Assembly: GCF_033001325.1 (NCBI RefSeq)
Contig: NZ_CP133111.1
Coordinates: 4,356,501-4,420,500, forward strand
Length of the DNA: 64,000 nucleotides
DNA from: Rhodopseudomonas sp. BAL398
GTDB lineage: Bacteria; Pseudomonadota; Alphaproteobacteria; Rhizobiales; Xanthobacteraceae
Direction: 5' to 3'
Positions 19,401 to 27,024 of the stretch are shown here, piece by piece (positions within the stretch are counted from its first letter, which is position 1; each line of letters opens with the position of its first letter). Below the pieces are notes generated by a model that did not search any database, had not been told where the DNA came from, and saw nothing but the letters and a program-made list of their open reading frames with translations. A program made the translations under genes and the position numbers.

Positions 19401-20109
19401 GCGGGTGTTCGGCTCAAAACCCGGCGCCTATGGGGCGGGGTTGCAGGCGCTGATCGACGAAGGCGGCTGGGATCGTCGCGGCGATCTCGCCGAATCCTAT
19501 CTGGCCTGGGGCGGCTACGCCTATGGGGCCGGCGATGACGGCGAAGCCGCGCGCGACGCCTTCGCGGCGCGGCTGACCGTCACCGATCTGGTGGCGCAGA
19601 CCCAGGACAATCGCGAACACGATATTCTCGACTCCGACGATTACTACCAGTTCATCGGCGGCCTCGCCGCCACGGTGCAAAGCCTGCGCGGCACCGCGCC
19701 GCGGATTGCCCATATCGACACCTCGCGGCCGGAAGCGCCATTGCCGCGGCCGCTTGCCCACGAAATCTCCCGCGTGGTGCGCGGCCGCGCCGCCAATCCG
19801 AAATGGATTCAAGGCGCGATGCGGCACGGCTACAAGGGCGCCTTCGAGATCGCCGCGACGGTGGACTATCTGTTCGGCTTTGCGGCCTCGACCGACGCCG
19901 TCGGCAGCCATCATTTCGATCAGCTGTTCGCCGCCTATCTGGAGGACGAACAGGTCCGCGACTTCATGCGCGACGCCAATCCGGCGGCTTTGGCCGAGAC
20001 CGCCGCGCGCTTTGCCGAAGCGATCCGGCGCGGGCTGTGGACACCGCGCGCCAATTGCGCCGCCGATCTGATCGCCGACCTGCTGCCCAACCCGAAGGAC
20101 CCCGCATGA
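16402..20109 (+). CDS. cobN: Cobaltochelatase large subunit CobN
   Basis: A 1235-residue magnesium-chelatase H/CobN family protein that holds hydrogenobyrinic acid a,c-diamide during ATP-driven cobalt insertion by the oxygen-type CobNST complex. Recognised segments include LLRMLGGESYWPHGVESLR near residue 85, GKHGNLEWLPGKSAGLS mid-protein, and a C-terminal DYYQFIGGLAATV and GHPRW-like ANPKWIQGAMRHGYKGA. ATG at 16402 is chosen because the open frame upstream runs through a repeat. The cobS and cobT-type AAA subunits are not in the window. The stop overlaps cobO (ATGA). Confidence 0.95.
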   Translation: MHLKLDQGGTIDDGAIARDLGQETADIVVLSAADSDLAAFAAAHATLPKDYPSLRLTNLLALGHPASVDAYVERTLRGAKIVLLRMLGGESYWPHGVESLRADALRRGTLFACVPGEMAFDPALAARGTVDLDDSHALWRYCSEGGVDNAQLALRYAAYLIMRDDAPPPARPMPAAGFWPAEPAPTARRNALVIFYRALVAGSDTAAIDALRSALDERGLNPVCLYVTSLKDARSAAFLRAALAAYPPDVIINATAFATATASDDAGVLAASGCPVLQVAQAAMSQEAWQASSRGLNPRDLAMHVVLPEVDGRLFAGVVAFKQRNDSDADFTPTLYHPLADRVDAVAELAWAWVRLRRLPPHKRRVAIVLANYPNRDGRLGNGVGLDTPQSLVDVLMAMRDAGYASGEAPGDAATLVRILQDGPTNALADRAARIGGVAWPVADYKIAFATLPENVRRAVEARWGNPADDPHVVDGSFRLGLHRFDHVLVGVQPARGYNIDPQSSFHDPDLVPPHHYLAFYLWIRRAFDAHAVVHLGKHGNLEWLPGKSAGLSQDCFPTAVLGPLPQLYPFIVNDPGEGVQAKRRTAAVIIDHLTPPMTRAELHGDLARLENLVDEYALATDLDPTRADAIAQDILSVARAQRLDADIHITRDTPTYEALRALDAHLCDLKEMQIRDGLHIFGSSPPVARCNDLLVSIARLPRSELAPRDASLHRALARDLGLGDFDPLTRDLVDDYVGPCPVLLAGLIDAAWRSVGDTVERIEALALRLVAGDVACDPAWSQTRAVLDWINATLRPAVEACGAAEMRALLQGLDGQFVRPGPSGAPTRGRPDVLPTGRNFFAVDVRAVPTPSAWRIGKLAAERLVEAYWQEAGDWPRAIALSAWGTANMRTGGDDVAQALALIGARPVWEQTTGRVTGFAITSLSELRRPRIDVTFRVSGLFRDAFPTQMDIIGSAVRAIAELDEPHDANPIAANVRARARELEAGGIDPATARRQAAWRVFGSKPGAYGAGLQALIDEGGWDRRGDLAESYLAWGGYAYGAGDDGEAARDAFAARLTVTDLVAQTQDNREHDILDSDDYYQFIGGLAATVQSLRGTAPRIAHIDTSRPEAPLPRPLAHEISRVVRGRAANPKWIQGAMRHGYKGAFEIAATVDYLFGFAASTDAVGSHHFDQLFAAYLEDEQVRDFMRDANPAALAETAARFAEAIRRGLWTPRANCAADLIADLLPNPKDPA

Positions 20110-20726
20110 CCGCGACCGACAGCGACGACAATGCCCGCCACGCCGAGAAGGCCAGGAAGCACAAGGCGGCGCGCGACAAGATCATGGCCGGCAAGACCGG
20201 CGAGAAGGGCCTGCTGATCGTCCACACCGGCACCGGCAAGGGCAAGACCTCGGCGGCGCTCGGCATGGTGTTCCGCCATATCGGTCACGAGATGCCGGTC
20301 GGCGTGGTGCAGTTCACCAAATCGCCGAAATGGGACACCGGCGAGGCCAGGCTGCTGGCGAAATTCCCCGAATTGGTGACGCTGCACATCATGGGCGAGG
20401 GTTTTACCTGGGAGACCCAAGACCGCGAACGCGACATCGCAGCCGCCACCAAAGGCTGGGAACGCGCCAAGGAGCTGATCCGCGACGACCGCCACCGCAT
20501 GGTGCTGCTCGACGAGCTCAACATCGTGCTGCGCTACGACTATCTGCCGCTCGACGAGGTGCTGACCTTCCTGCGCGACGAGAAGCCGGCCGACAAGCAC
20601 GTCGTCATTACCGGCCGCAACGCCAAGCCGGAGCTGATCGAGATGGCCGATCTGGTCACCGAGATGACCCTGGTGAAGCACCCGTTCCGCGCCGGCGTGA
20701 AGGGCCAGAAGGGCGTGGAGTTCTAG
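20106..20726 (+). CDS. cobO: Cob(I)yrinic acid a,c-diamide adenosyltransferase
   Basis: A 206-residue CobA/CobO-type corrinoid adenosyltransferase. The P-loop variant GTGKGKTSAALG is at about residues 41-52, VGVVQFTK follows, and the VLLDELN motif and HVVITGR segment are typical. It transfers the 5'-deoxyadenosyl group of ATP to Co(I) corrinoid in the cytoplasm. A charged N-terminal 30 residues cap the active site in this family. Its ATG overlaps the cobN stop, so the two are coupled. Repeat copy B follows about 40 bases after its stop. Confidence 0.95.
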   Translation: MTATDSDDNARHAEKARKHKAARDKIMAGKTGEKGLLIVHTGTGKGKTSAALGMVFRHIGHEMPVGVVQFTKSPKWDTGEARLLAKFPELVTLHIMGEGFTWETQDRERDIAAATKGWERAKELIRDDRHRMVLLDELNIVLRYDYLPLDEVLTFLRDEKPADKHVVITGRNAKPELIEMADLVTEMTLVKHPFRAGVKGQKGVEF

Positions 20727-20768
20727 GGAATGATGGCCAACCACGGTTCGAACGGGCACGGCTCCTTT

Positions 20769-20897
20769 TCCCTCCCCCTTGCGGGGAGGGTGGCCGGCCG
20801 TCAGGCCGGTCGGGTGGGGGGCGCCACAGGCGCTGTGCTCGCCGCACCCCCACCCGACCCGGCTTCGCCGGGCCACCCTCCCCACAAGGGGGAGGGA
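20769..20897. repeat. Palindromic repeat element, copy B
   Basis: About 129 bases starting TCCCTCCCCCTTGCGGGGAGG and ending CCCTCCCCACAAGGGGGAGGGA, with an inner GGCCGGCCGTCAGGCCGGTCGGGTGG stretch and a complementary CCCACCCGACCCGGC. It fills the cobO-cobQ gap, 30 bases before the cobQ start. Same family as copies at 16197 and 63871, but with a shorter centre than copy A. Confidence 0.9.
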
Positions 20898-20926
20898 TGC
20901 AACTCCGCTAGTGCAGTACACATCAT

Positions 20927-22411
20927 ATGACCGTCACTCCCGCCTTGATGATCCAGGCCACCGGCTCCAATGCCGGCAAGTCGACGCTGGTGGCCGGGCT
21001 GGCGCGGGTGCTGGTGCGGCGCGGGCTGAAGGTGGCGCCGTTCAAGCCGCAGAACATGTCGAACAACGCAGCGGTCGCGGTCGATGGCGGCGAGATCGGC
21101 CGGGCGCAGGCGGTGCAGGCCCGCGCGGCGCGGCTGCCGCCGAGCGTGCATATGAATCCGGTGCTGCTGAAGCCGCAGACCGACACCGGGGCGCAGATCA
21201 TCGTCCAGGGCGAGCGCTGGGGCGAACTCGGCGCCGGCAATTATCTTTACAAGAAGCCGGCGCTGCTGCCCTTCGTGCTGGACAGTTTCGCGCGGCTGGC
21301 CCGCGATGCCGACATCGTGCTGGTCGAGGGCGCGGGTAGTCCGGCCGAGACCAATCTGCGCGCCGGCGACATCGCCAATATGGGCTTTGCGGCTGCCGCC
21401 AATGTGCCCGTCGTGCTGGCCGGCGACATCGACCGCGGCGGCGTCATCGCCAGCCTCGCCGGCACCCATCTGGTGCTGGAGGATGATGAGCGGGCGCGGA
21501 TCCACGGCTTCATCATCAACAAGTTTCGCGGCGATGCCCGATTGTTCGATCAGGGCCTCCGCGAGATCACCCGCCACACCGGCTGGCCGTCGCTCGGCGT
21601 GGTGCCGTGGCTGCCGCAGGCGGCGTGGCTGCCGGCGGAAGACGCGGTCGATCTCGATCGCGCGCGGTCTTCGTCGGCGACGCGGATCATCGCGGTGCCG
21701 ATGCTGGCGCGGATCGCCAATTTCGACGATCTCGATCCGCTCGGGATGGAGCCCGGAGTCAAGCTTGTCTTCGTGCCGCCGGGCCAGCCGATCCCCGGCA
21801 ATGCCGATGTGGTGATCATCCCGGGCAGCAAATCGACGCTCGGCGATCTGGCGTTTCTGCGCGCGCAAGGCTGGGACATCGATATTGCGGCGCATGTCCG
21901 CCGCGGCGGCCATCTGTTGGGATTGTGCGGCGGCTATCAGATGCTGGGAAAGACCATCGCCGATCCCGACGGACTCGACGGCCCCGCCGGCCGTGTCGAC
22001 GGGCTCGGCCTGCTCGATATCGCCACGCTGATGCAGGGCGACAAATCCACCACGCTGGTCAGCGGCATTCACTGCACCAGCGGTGCGCCGGTCCAGGGCT
22101 ATGAGATTCATCTCGGCCGCAGCGACGGCGCCGATTGCGCCCGCCCGGTGCTGACGATCGACGGCCGCCCCGACGGCGCGATCTCGCGCGACGGGAAGGT
22201 GCAGGGCACCTATGTGCATGGCCTGTTCACCGGCGACGCCTTCCGCAAGGCCTGGCTGGCGCAGCTAGGCATCGCGTCAACGCTCGCTTATGACTCACAG
22301 ATCGAAACCGCGCTCGACGCGCTGGCCGATCATCTCGAGGCGCATCTCGACATTGAGCAGATCCTCAAGATCGCCCGCTTGCGTCACAGCACCAGCGCCA
22401 GCGCCGCATAG
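20927..22411 (+). CDS. cobQ: Cobyric acid synthase CobQ
   Basis: A 494-residue ATP- and glutamine-dependent amidase that amidates four side chains of adenosylcobyrinic acid a,c-diamide. The N-terminal P-loop-like [10 protein letters not shown] lies at residues 11-20, followed by [10 protein letters not shown]; the triad-type glutamine amidotransferase domain at the C-terminus has the nucleophile C334 in GLCGGYQ and H431 in YVHGLF. It is last in the riboswitch-led operon. Its 3' end overlaps the convergent cobD gene by 28 bases, so opposing transcripts meet here. Confidence 0.95.
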   Translation: MTVTPALMIQATGSNAGKSTLVAGLARVLVRRGLKVAPFKPQNMSNNAAVAVDGGEIGRAQAVQARAARLPPSVHMNPVLLKPQTDTGAQIIVQGERWGELGAGNYLYKKPALLPFVLDSFARLARDADIVLVEGAGSPAETNLRAGDIANMGFAAAANVPVVLAGDIDRGGVIASLAGTHLVLEDDERARIHGFIINKFRGDARLFDQGLREITRHTGWPSLGVVPWLPQAAWLPAEDAVDLDRARSSSATRIIAVPMLARIANFDDLDPLGMEPGVKLVFVPPGQPIPGNADVVIIPGSKSTLGDLAFLRAQGWDIDIAAHVRRGGHLLGLCGGYQMLGKTIADPDGLDGPAGRVDGLGLLDIATLMQGDKSTTLVSGIHCTSGAPVQGYEIHLGRSDGADCARPVLTIDGRPDGAISRDGKVQGTYVHGLFTGDAFRKAWLAQLGIASTLAYDSQIETALDALADHLEAHLDIEQILKIARLRHSTSASAA

Positions 22412-23388
22412 GCCGCCGCCTGCACCACGCAGGCGCCCAGCATCACGTTGAGGGCGCGGCCGATATCGTCTGGCGTCGCATCGATCCGCGCCTCGGCATT
22501 GAGCAACGGGTCGTCGACCAGACCCTCGGCATAGATTCGCGGCCCGGCCAGCGCGATGCCGAGCGCGCCGGCCATCGCGCTTTCCGGCCAGCCGGCATTG
22601 GGCGAGCGATGTTTCGCCGCGTCGCGGCGCATCGTCGCGAGTGAGGTCGCGATCGACCCATGGGCCAGTGGCGCGATCAGCGCGATCAGCAGCCCGGCCA
22701 GCCGCGCCGGCACGAGATTGACCAGATCGTCGAGCCGCGCTGCGGCCCAGCCGAATGATTCGTAGCGCGGCGTGCGATGGCCGATCATCGAATCCGCGGT
22801 GTTGATCGCCTTGTAGACGATCAGTCCCGGCAGTCCGAACAGCGCCAGCCACAGCACCGGCGCCACCACGCCATCGGAGAAATTCTCGGCGCAGGATTCG
22901 ATCGCGGCGCGCGACACCCCGGCCGCATCTAGCCGCTTCGGATCGCGGCCGACGATCATCGCCACCGCCGCGCGGGCGGCATCGAGCCCGCCGGCGACAA
23001 AGGCGTCGCGGACCTTGGCGACGTGCTGATACAGGCTGCGCTGCGCGATCAGCGTCGCGGCCACCAGGCCGAGCGCCAGATCGCCACCTGGCGCCCGCTG
23101 CAAACTCACCTGGAGCAAAATTCCGACCAGCGCCGCGGTGACGACCAGGATCAGCACCGCGCCGACGCCGGCGAGCTTGCGCCGGCGCTGCGACCAATGC
23201 GCGCGATTAAGCGCGCGGTCGAGCCAGCCGATCAAGCCGCCGATCAGCACCACCGGATGCGCCAGCCGCCGCCACAGCCAGTCCGGATCGCCGATCACCG
23301 CGTCGAACGCCAGCGCGGCGACCAGGATCAGCAGCGTGTGGTCCCAGATCAGCAATTCAGCGCTCCACCCGTTCGAGTTCGGCGCCAA
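22384..23388 (-). CDS. cobD: Adenosylcobinamide-phosphate synthase CobD (CbiB)
   Basis: A 334-residue inner-membrane protein that joins aminopropanol (phosphate) to adenosylcobyric acid. Family motifs are [20 protein letters not shown] near the N-terminus, [15 protein letters not shown], and [26 protein letters not shown] in pieces; four to five membrane helices are visible. ATG at 23388 overlaps the upstream BtuF-like gene by 32 bases; a TTG two bases after that gene's stop (23355) is a credible alternative start. It is convergent with cobQ. Confidence 0.93.
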   Translation of the reverse strand: MAPNSNGWSAELLIWDHTLLILVAALAFDAVIGDPDWLWRRLAHPVVLIGGLIGWLDRALNRAHWSQRRRKLAGVGAVLILVVTAALVGILLQVSLQRAPGGDLALGLVAATLIAQRSLYQHVAKVRDAFVAGGLDAARAAVAMIVGRDPKRLDAAGVSRAAIESCAENFSDGVVAPVLWLALFGLPGLIVYKAINTADSMIGHRTPRYESFGWAAARLDDLVNLVPARLAGLLIALIAPLAHGSIATSLATMRRDAAKHRSPNAGWPESAMAGALGIALAGPRIYAEGLVDDPLLNAEARIDATPDDIGRALNVMLGACVVQAAAYAALALVL

Positions 23389-24223
23389 GTCGCTGCGCCG
23401 CCTCCACCAGCATCGGGCCGCCGCAATTGATCAACCGTTCGGGGATCACGATGCGCTTGGCGGCCGGATAGAACCGCTCCAGCGCCGGATGCAGCAGAAA
23501 GGCGCGGCCCTCATCCTCGGCGAAATCGCCGCCATCGGTGACCATCAGGAAATCCGGTCGCAGGCTGACGATGGTTTCCAGCGACCTGAACCCGGCCCGC
23601 ATCGATCCGGACTCGCCGATCGCATTGCGCAGGCCCGCGGCGGTCAGCAACGAACTGGCCAGACTCTGCGCCCCGGCGATCCAGCCGCGTCGCGACACCG
23701 GCAGCACCCGATAGGCCTTGCGTGACGCCACCTGGCGCAGCCGCGCGATCGCCGCCTCCAGCCGCGCCAGTTCGGTGTCGGCACGATCCGGATGGCCGGC
23801 CAGTTCACCCATCAGCCGGATCTGCTTTTTGACATCGTCGATCGAGCGCGCGGCGTCGAACTCGACCACGCGCAGGCCCTGCTGTTTCAGCAATTCGCGG
23901 GTCGCCCGCTTGGTGTAGCGGCCGGCGACGACGATGTCGGGCTTGAGCATCAGCACGTCCTCGGCTTCGCCGGACAGAAGCGGAAATCGCGCCGCCTCGG
24001 CGGCGTGCCAGGAGCGGACCGGGTCGCGGGCATAGGGGCTGAGCCCGAGAATCTGCGCCGGATCCGCCAGCGTCATCAGCAACTGGTCGGTGCAGACATT
24101 GATCGAAGCGATCCGCGGCAGCGCGTCGGCACGGACGGTATTTGGCGCGACGAGGGCGATCAGCATAATGACGATGGCCAGGCCACGTTGCAGGCTCTCG
24201 CACTTTGCGACGGATGATGGCAT
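23357..24223 (-). CDS. Cobalamin-type ABC transporter substrate-binding protein (BtuF-like)
   Basis: A 288-residue periplasmic binding protein (helical-backbone, BtuF/FecB class). A Sec signal (LAIVIMLIALVAPNTVRA) ends near residue 32. The mature start RIASINVCTDQLLMTLADP and the KPDIVVAGRYTKRATRELL region are typical. It should supply the BtuCD importer encoded at 25220-27024, although it is not in that operon but upstream of cobD. ATG at 24223 is chosen; ATG at 24241 would overlap cobC's start. Only nine bases separate its start codon from that of divergent cobC. Confidence 0.85.
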   Translation of the reverse strand: MPSSVAKCESLQRGLAIVIMLIALVAPNTVRADALPRIASINVCTDQLLMTLADPAQILGLSPYARDPVRSWHAAEAARFPLLSGEAEDVLMLKPDIVVAGRYTKRATRELLKQQGLRVVEFDAARSIDDVKKQIRLMGELAGHPDRADTELARLEAAIARLRQVASRKAYRVLPVSRRGWIAGAQSLASSLLTAAGLRNAIGESGSMRAGFRSLETIVSLRPDFLMVTDGGDFAEDEGRAFLLHPALERFYPAAKRIVIPERLINCGGPMLVEAAQRLGAELERVER

Positions 24224-24232
24224 GAAGCGGCG

Positions 24233-25213
24233 ATGAAACATGGCGGCGATCTGACACAGGCCATGGCGCGCCATGGCGGCGCGCCGTCGCTCTGGCTCGA
24301 CCTCTCCACCGGAATCAATCCGTGGGTCTGGCCGATCCCGGACATCGTAGCCGATGCCTGGCAAAGGCTGCCGTCCCATGCCGACCACGCCGCGCTGATC
24401 GATGCCGCGCGGGCGGCCTATGTGGTGCCCGCCGACGTCGACATCGTCGCCGCGTCCGGTACCCAGGCGCTGATCCAGTGGCTGCCGCATCTGGCGGCGC
24501 CCGGCGCGGTCGCGGTGGTCGGGCCGACCTATCACGAGCACGAAGCGGCGTGGCGCGACGCCGGCCGCGAGGTGCGGACGATCGGGTCGCTCGATCAAAT
24601 TCCCGATGGCGTGCGTCATGTGGTGATCGTCAACCCGAACAATCCCGACGGCCGCGTCGCCGATCTGGCGAACCTGGCCCGCGCCGCCGAGACGCTGCGG
24701 GGACGCGGTGGCTGGCTGGTGATCGACGAGGCTTTCGCCGATGTCGATCCGGCGATCAGCGCGGCCACGCTCTGTCCCGACTTGCCGATCGTGATCCTGC
24801 GCTCGTTCGGCAAGTTCTATGGTCTGGCCGGGGTGCGGCTCGGCTTCGCGATTGCGGCGCCGCAGATGGTATCGCGGATCGCCGCTGCGATCGGGCCGTG
24901 GGCCTGCTCCGGGCCGGCGCTGCAAATCGGCGCCGCCGCCTTGCTGGATGTCGATTGGGCCGAGGCGATGCGGGATGCGCTGTCGCGTCAGGCCGGCCGC
25001 CTCGACGCCGTCCTGATCAAGCGCGGATGCGAACTGGTCGGCGGCACCTCGCTGTATCGGCTGGTGCGGTGCCGCGACGCGCGCGGTTTGCACGAGGCGC
25101 TGGCGCGACGCCAGATCTGGTGCCGGCGCTTCGACTGGGCCGAGGATCTGCTGCGCTTCGGCTTGCCGCCGGACGATGTCGGGCTGGATCGGCTGGCCGC
25201 GGCGCTGGCCTAG
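24233..25213 (+). CDS. cobC: Threonine-phosphate decarboxylase-type aminotransferase CobC
   Basis: A 326-residue PLP enzyme of aminotransferase fold, expected to form (R)-1-aminopropan-2-ol phosphate from threonine phosphate, the arm attached by CobD. The N-terminal HGGDL and LDLSTGINPW motifs are diagnostic; NPNNPDGR and the PLP Lys K194 in RSFGKFYGLAGVRLG are present. At 326 residues it is slightly short for the family but intact. Its ATG lies nine bases from the divergent BtuF-like start, so its promoter must sit inside that gene. It is convergent with btuD. Confidence 0.92.
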   Translation: MKHGGDLTQAMARHGGAPSLWLDLSTGINPWVWPIPDIVADAWQRLPSHADHAALIDAARAAYVVPADVDIVAASGTQALIQWLPHLAAPGAVAVVGPTYHEHEAAWRDAGREVRTIGSLDQIPDGVRHVVIVNPNNPDGRVADLANLARAAETLRGRGGWLVIDEAFADVDPAISAATLCPDLPIVILRSFGKFYGLAGVRLGFAIAAPQMVSRIAAAIGPWACSGPALQIGAAALLDVDWAEAMRDALSRQAGRLDAVLIKRGCELVGGTSLYRLVRCRDARGLHEALARRQIWCRRFDWAEDLLRFGLPPDDVGLDRLAAALA

Positions 25214-25219
25214 CATCGC

Positions 25220-26002
25220 CTAGACTCCGGCCCAGGGCAGGATCACGGCGCTGTCCTGATGCGCGGCCCGGTAGGCGCTGACGCGAAACACCTCGGCCAT
25301 GATGGCGTCCGACAGCGCCGCGGCCGGCGCGCCATGCGCCGCCATTTTCCCGTCCGACAGCACCAGCACCGAATCGGCAAAGCGTGCGGCGAGGCCGAGA
25401 TCATGGGTAACGACGACCACCAGCGTGCCGGCATCGGCGGCGGCCCGCAGCGTCCGCATCACGTCGAGCTGGTAGCGCGGATCGAGCGACGCGGTCGGCT
25501 CGTCGGCCAGCAGCACCGGCGCCTCGACCGCCAGCACCCGCGCCAGCGCCACCCGGCTGCGCTCGCCGCCGGACAGTTCGTTGACGGAGCGGTCGGCAAA
25601 TTGCGCGACGTCGGTGGCGTCCATCGCGCGGGTCACCGCGGCATGATCTTGCGGCGACAACCGCCCCGGATCGCTGGCGCCGTGCGGATAGCGGCCGAGC
25701 GCCACCACGTCGCGCACCGGCAGCGGCCAATGCACCAGATGGCCCTGCGGCAGATAGCCGAAGTGCCTGGCGCGTTCGCGCAGCGACAATTGCGCCAACG
25801 AGGTGCCGTCGATCGACACGTTGCCGGCGGAGGGGATCAATCCGGCCAGTGCGCGCAGCAGCGTGGTCTTGCCGGCGCCGTTCGGTCCGACCAGCGCCAC
25901 CAGATGGCGGCGCGGCAATGCGATCGCGACGTCGCGCAATACCTCGCGGCCGGACAGGCGGACGCCGAGTTGTTCGGTGCGGATGAAAGCGGACGCGCTC
26001 AT
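25220..26002 (-). CDS. btuD: Cobalamin ABC transporter ATP-binding protein
   Basis: A 260-residue FecE/BtuD-type ATPase. Walker A GPNGAGKTT lies near residues 39-47, YLPQGH supplies the Q-loop, the signature is ELSGGERSRVALAR, and Walker B is VLLADEPTASLD followed by HDL. It overlaps the permease gene by 4 bases (ATGA) and ends the btuB-btuC-btuD operon controlled by the riboswitch at 29013-29248. A heme or siderophore role is possible from the sequence alone; the riboswitch and neighbours point to B12. Confidence 0.88.
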   Translation of the reverse strand: MSASAFIRTEQLGVRLSGREVLRDVAIALPRRHLVALVGPNGAGKTTLLRALAGLIPSAGNVSIDGTSLAQLSLRERARHFGYLPQGHLVHWPLPVRDVVALGRYPHGASDPGRLSPQDHAAVTRAMDATDVAQFADRSVNELSGGERSRVALARVLAVEAPVLLADEPTASLDPRYQLDVMRTLRAAADAGTLVVVVTHDLGLAARFADSVLVLSDGKMAAHGAPAAALSDAIMAEVFRVSAYRAAHQDSAVILPWAGV

Positions 26003-27024
26003 GCGACGCCTCCGCCCAGCGCGCGGCGTTCGCGCACGATCAGATAGAGGAAGAATGGCACGCCGATGATCGAGGTCAGCACCCCGACCTTGATGTCGGT
26101 GGTCGACGGGATCAACCGCACCGCGATGTCGGCGGCGAGCAGCAGCGCCGCGCCGGTGAGCGCGCTCGGCACCAAGAGCCGCGCCGGATCATGGCCGATC
26201 AGCGGCCGCATCAGATGCGGCGCCACCAGCCCGATAAAGCCGATGGTGCCGGAAACCGCGACGCCGCCGCCGACCCCGAGCGCGACGCCGGCGATGACCA
26301 AGAGCCGCAAGCGGCCGACATCGACGCCGAGGCTTTGCGCGGTCTCCTCGCCGAGGCTGAGCGCGCGGAACGCCGAGCGCTGGCTCATTAGCAGAATCGC
26401 GCCGGCGGCGATGAAGGGCAGCGCCAGCATCACATGGCGGAAGCTGCGGTCCTCCAGCGAGCCCATCAGCCAGAACGCGATTTCAAGGGTGGCGAATGGA
26501 TTGGCTGATAGATTCATCACCAGCGCGGTCGCCGCACCGGCAAGGCTGGAGATCGCCAGCCCCGCGAGAATCAGCAGCAGCAGCCCGGCATTGCGGCCGG
26601 CGACGCCGAGCAGCACGAACACCGAAACGAACGCCATCGCGATGCCGGCGACCGGCAGCGCGTAGGAGCGCACATCGGCCCAGCCCAGCGCGATCATCAG
26701 CACCGCGCCGAACGCCGCCGATTGCGGCGCGCCGAATAATGACGGCGACGCCAGCGGATTGCGCAGCAGCCCCTGCAAGGCGGCGCCGGACAGGCCCAGA
26801 ATGCCGCCGATCGCCAGCGCCAGAATGGCGCGCGGCAGCCGGATTTCCTGGACGATGACCTGCTGCACCTCGCCGCCGCCGCCGAACAGCGCGTCGAGCA
26901 CGGTGAGCGGCGACAGTTTCACCGGACCGATGCCGAGCGAGCCGATCGCCAGCAAACCGACCAGGATGGCGAGCGCGGCGGTGACGACCGTCCGCCGCGT
27001 CGCGGGGCGTGTGGCTGTTACCAT
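25999..27024 (-). CDS. btuC: Cobalamin ABC transporter permease (FecCD/BtuC family)
   Basis: A 341-residue permease with about ten membrane helices. FecCD-family landmarks are RLPRAILALAIGGILGLSGAALQGLLRNPLASPSLFG in part, and the C-terminal GTIGFIGLVAPHLMRPLIGHDPARLL region. ATG at 27024 is chosen because it overlaps the btuB stop by only seven bases; a longer frame to 27129 runs inside btuB and is rejected. It pairs with the ATPase encoded immediately downstream. Confidence 0.9.
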   Translation of the reverse strand: MVTATRPATRRTVVTAALAILVGLLAIGSLGIGPVKLSPLTVLDALFGGGGEVQQVIVQEIRLPRAILALAIGGILGLSGAALQGLLRNPLASPSLFGAPQSAAFGAVLMIALGWADVRSYALPVAGIAMAFVSVFVLLGVAGRNAGLLLLILAGLAISSLAGAATALVMNLSANPFATLEIAFWLMGSLEDRSFRHVMLALPFIAAGAILLMSQRSAFRALSLGEETAQSLGVDVGRLRLLVIAGVALGVGGGVAVSGTIGFIGLVAPHLMRPLIGHDPARLLVPSALTGAALLLAADIAVRLIPSTTDIKVGVLTSIIGVPFFLYLIVRERRALGGGVA

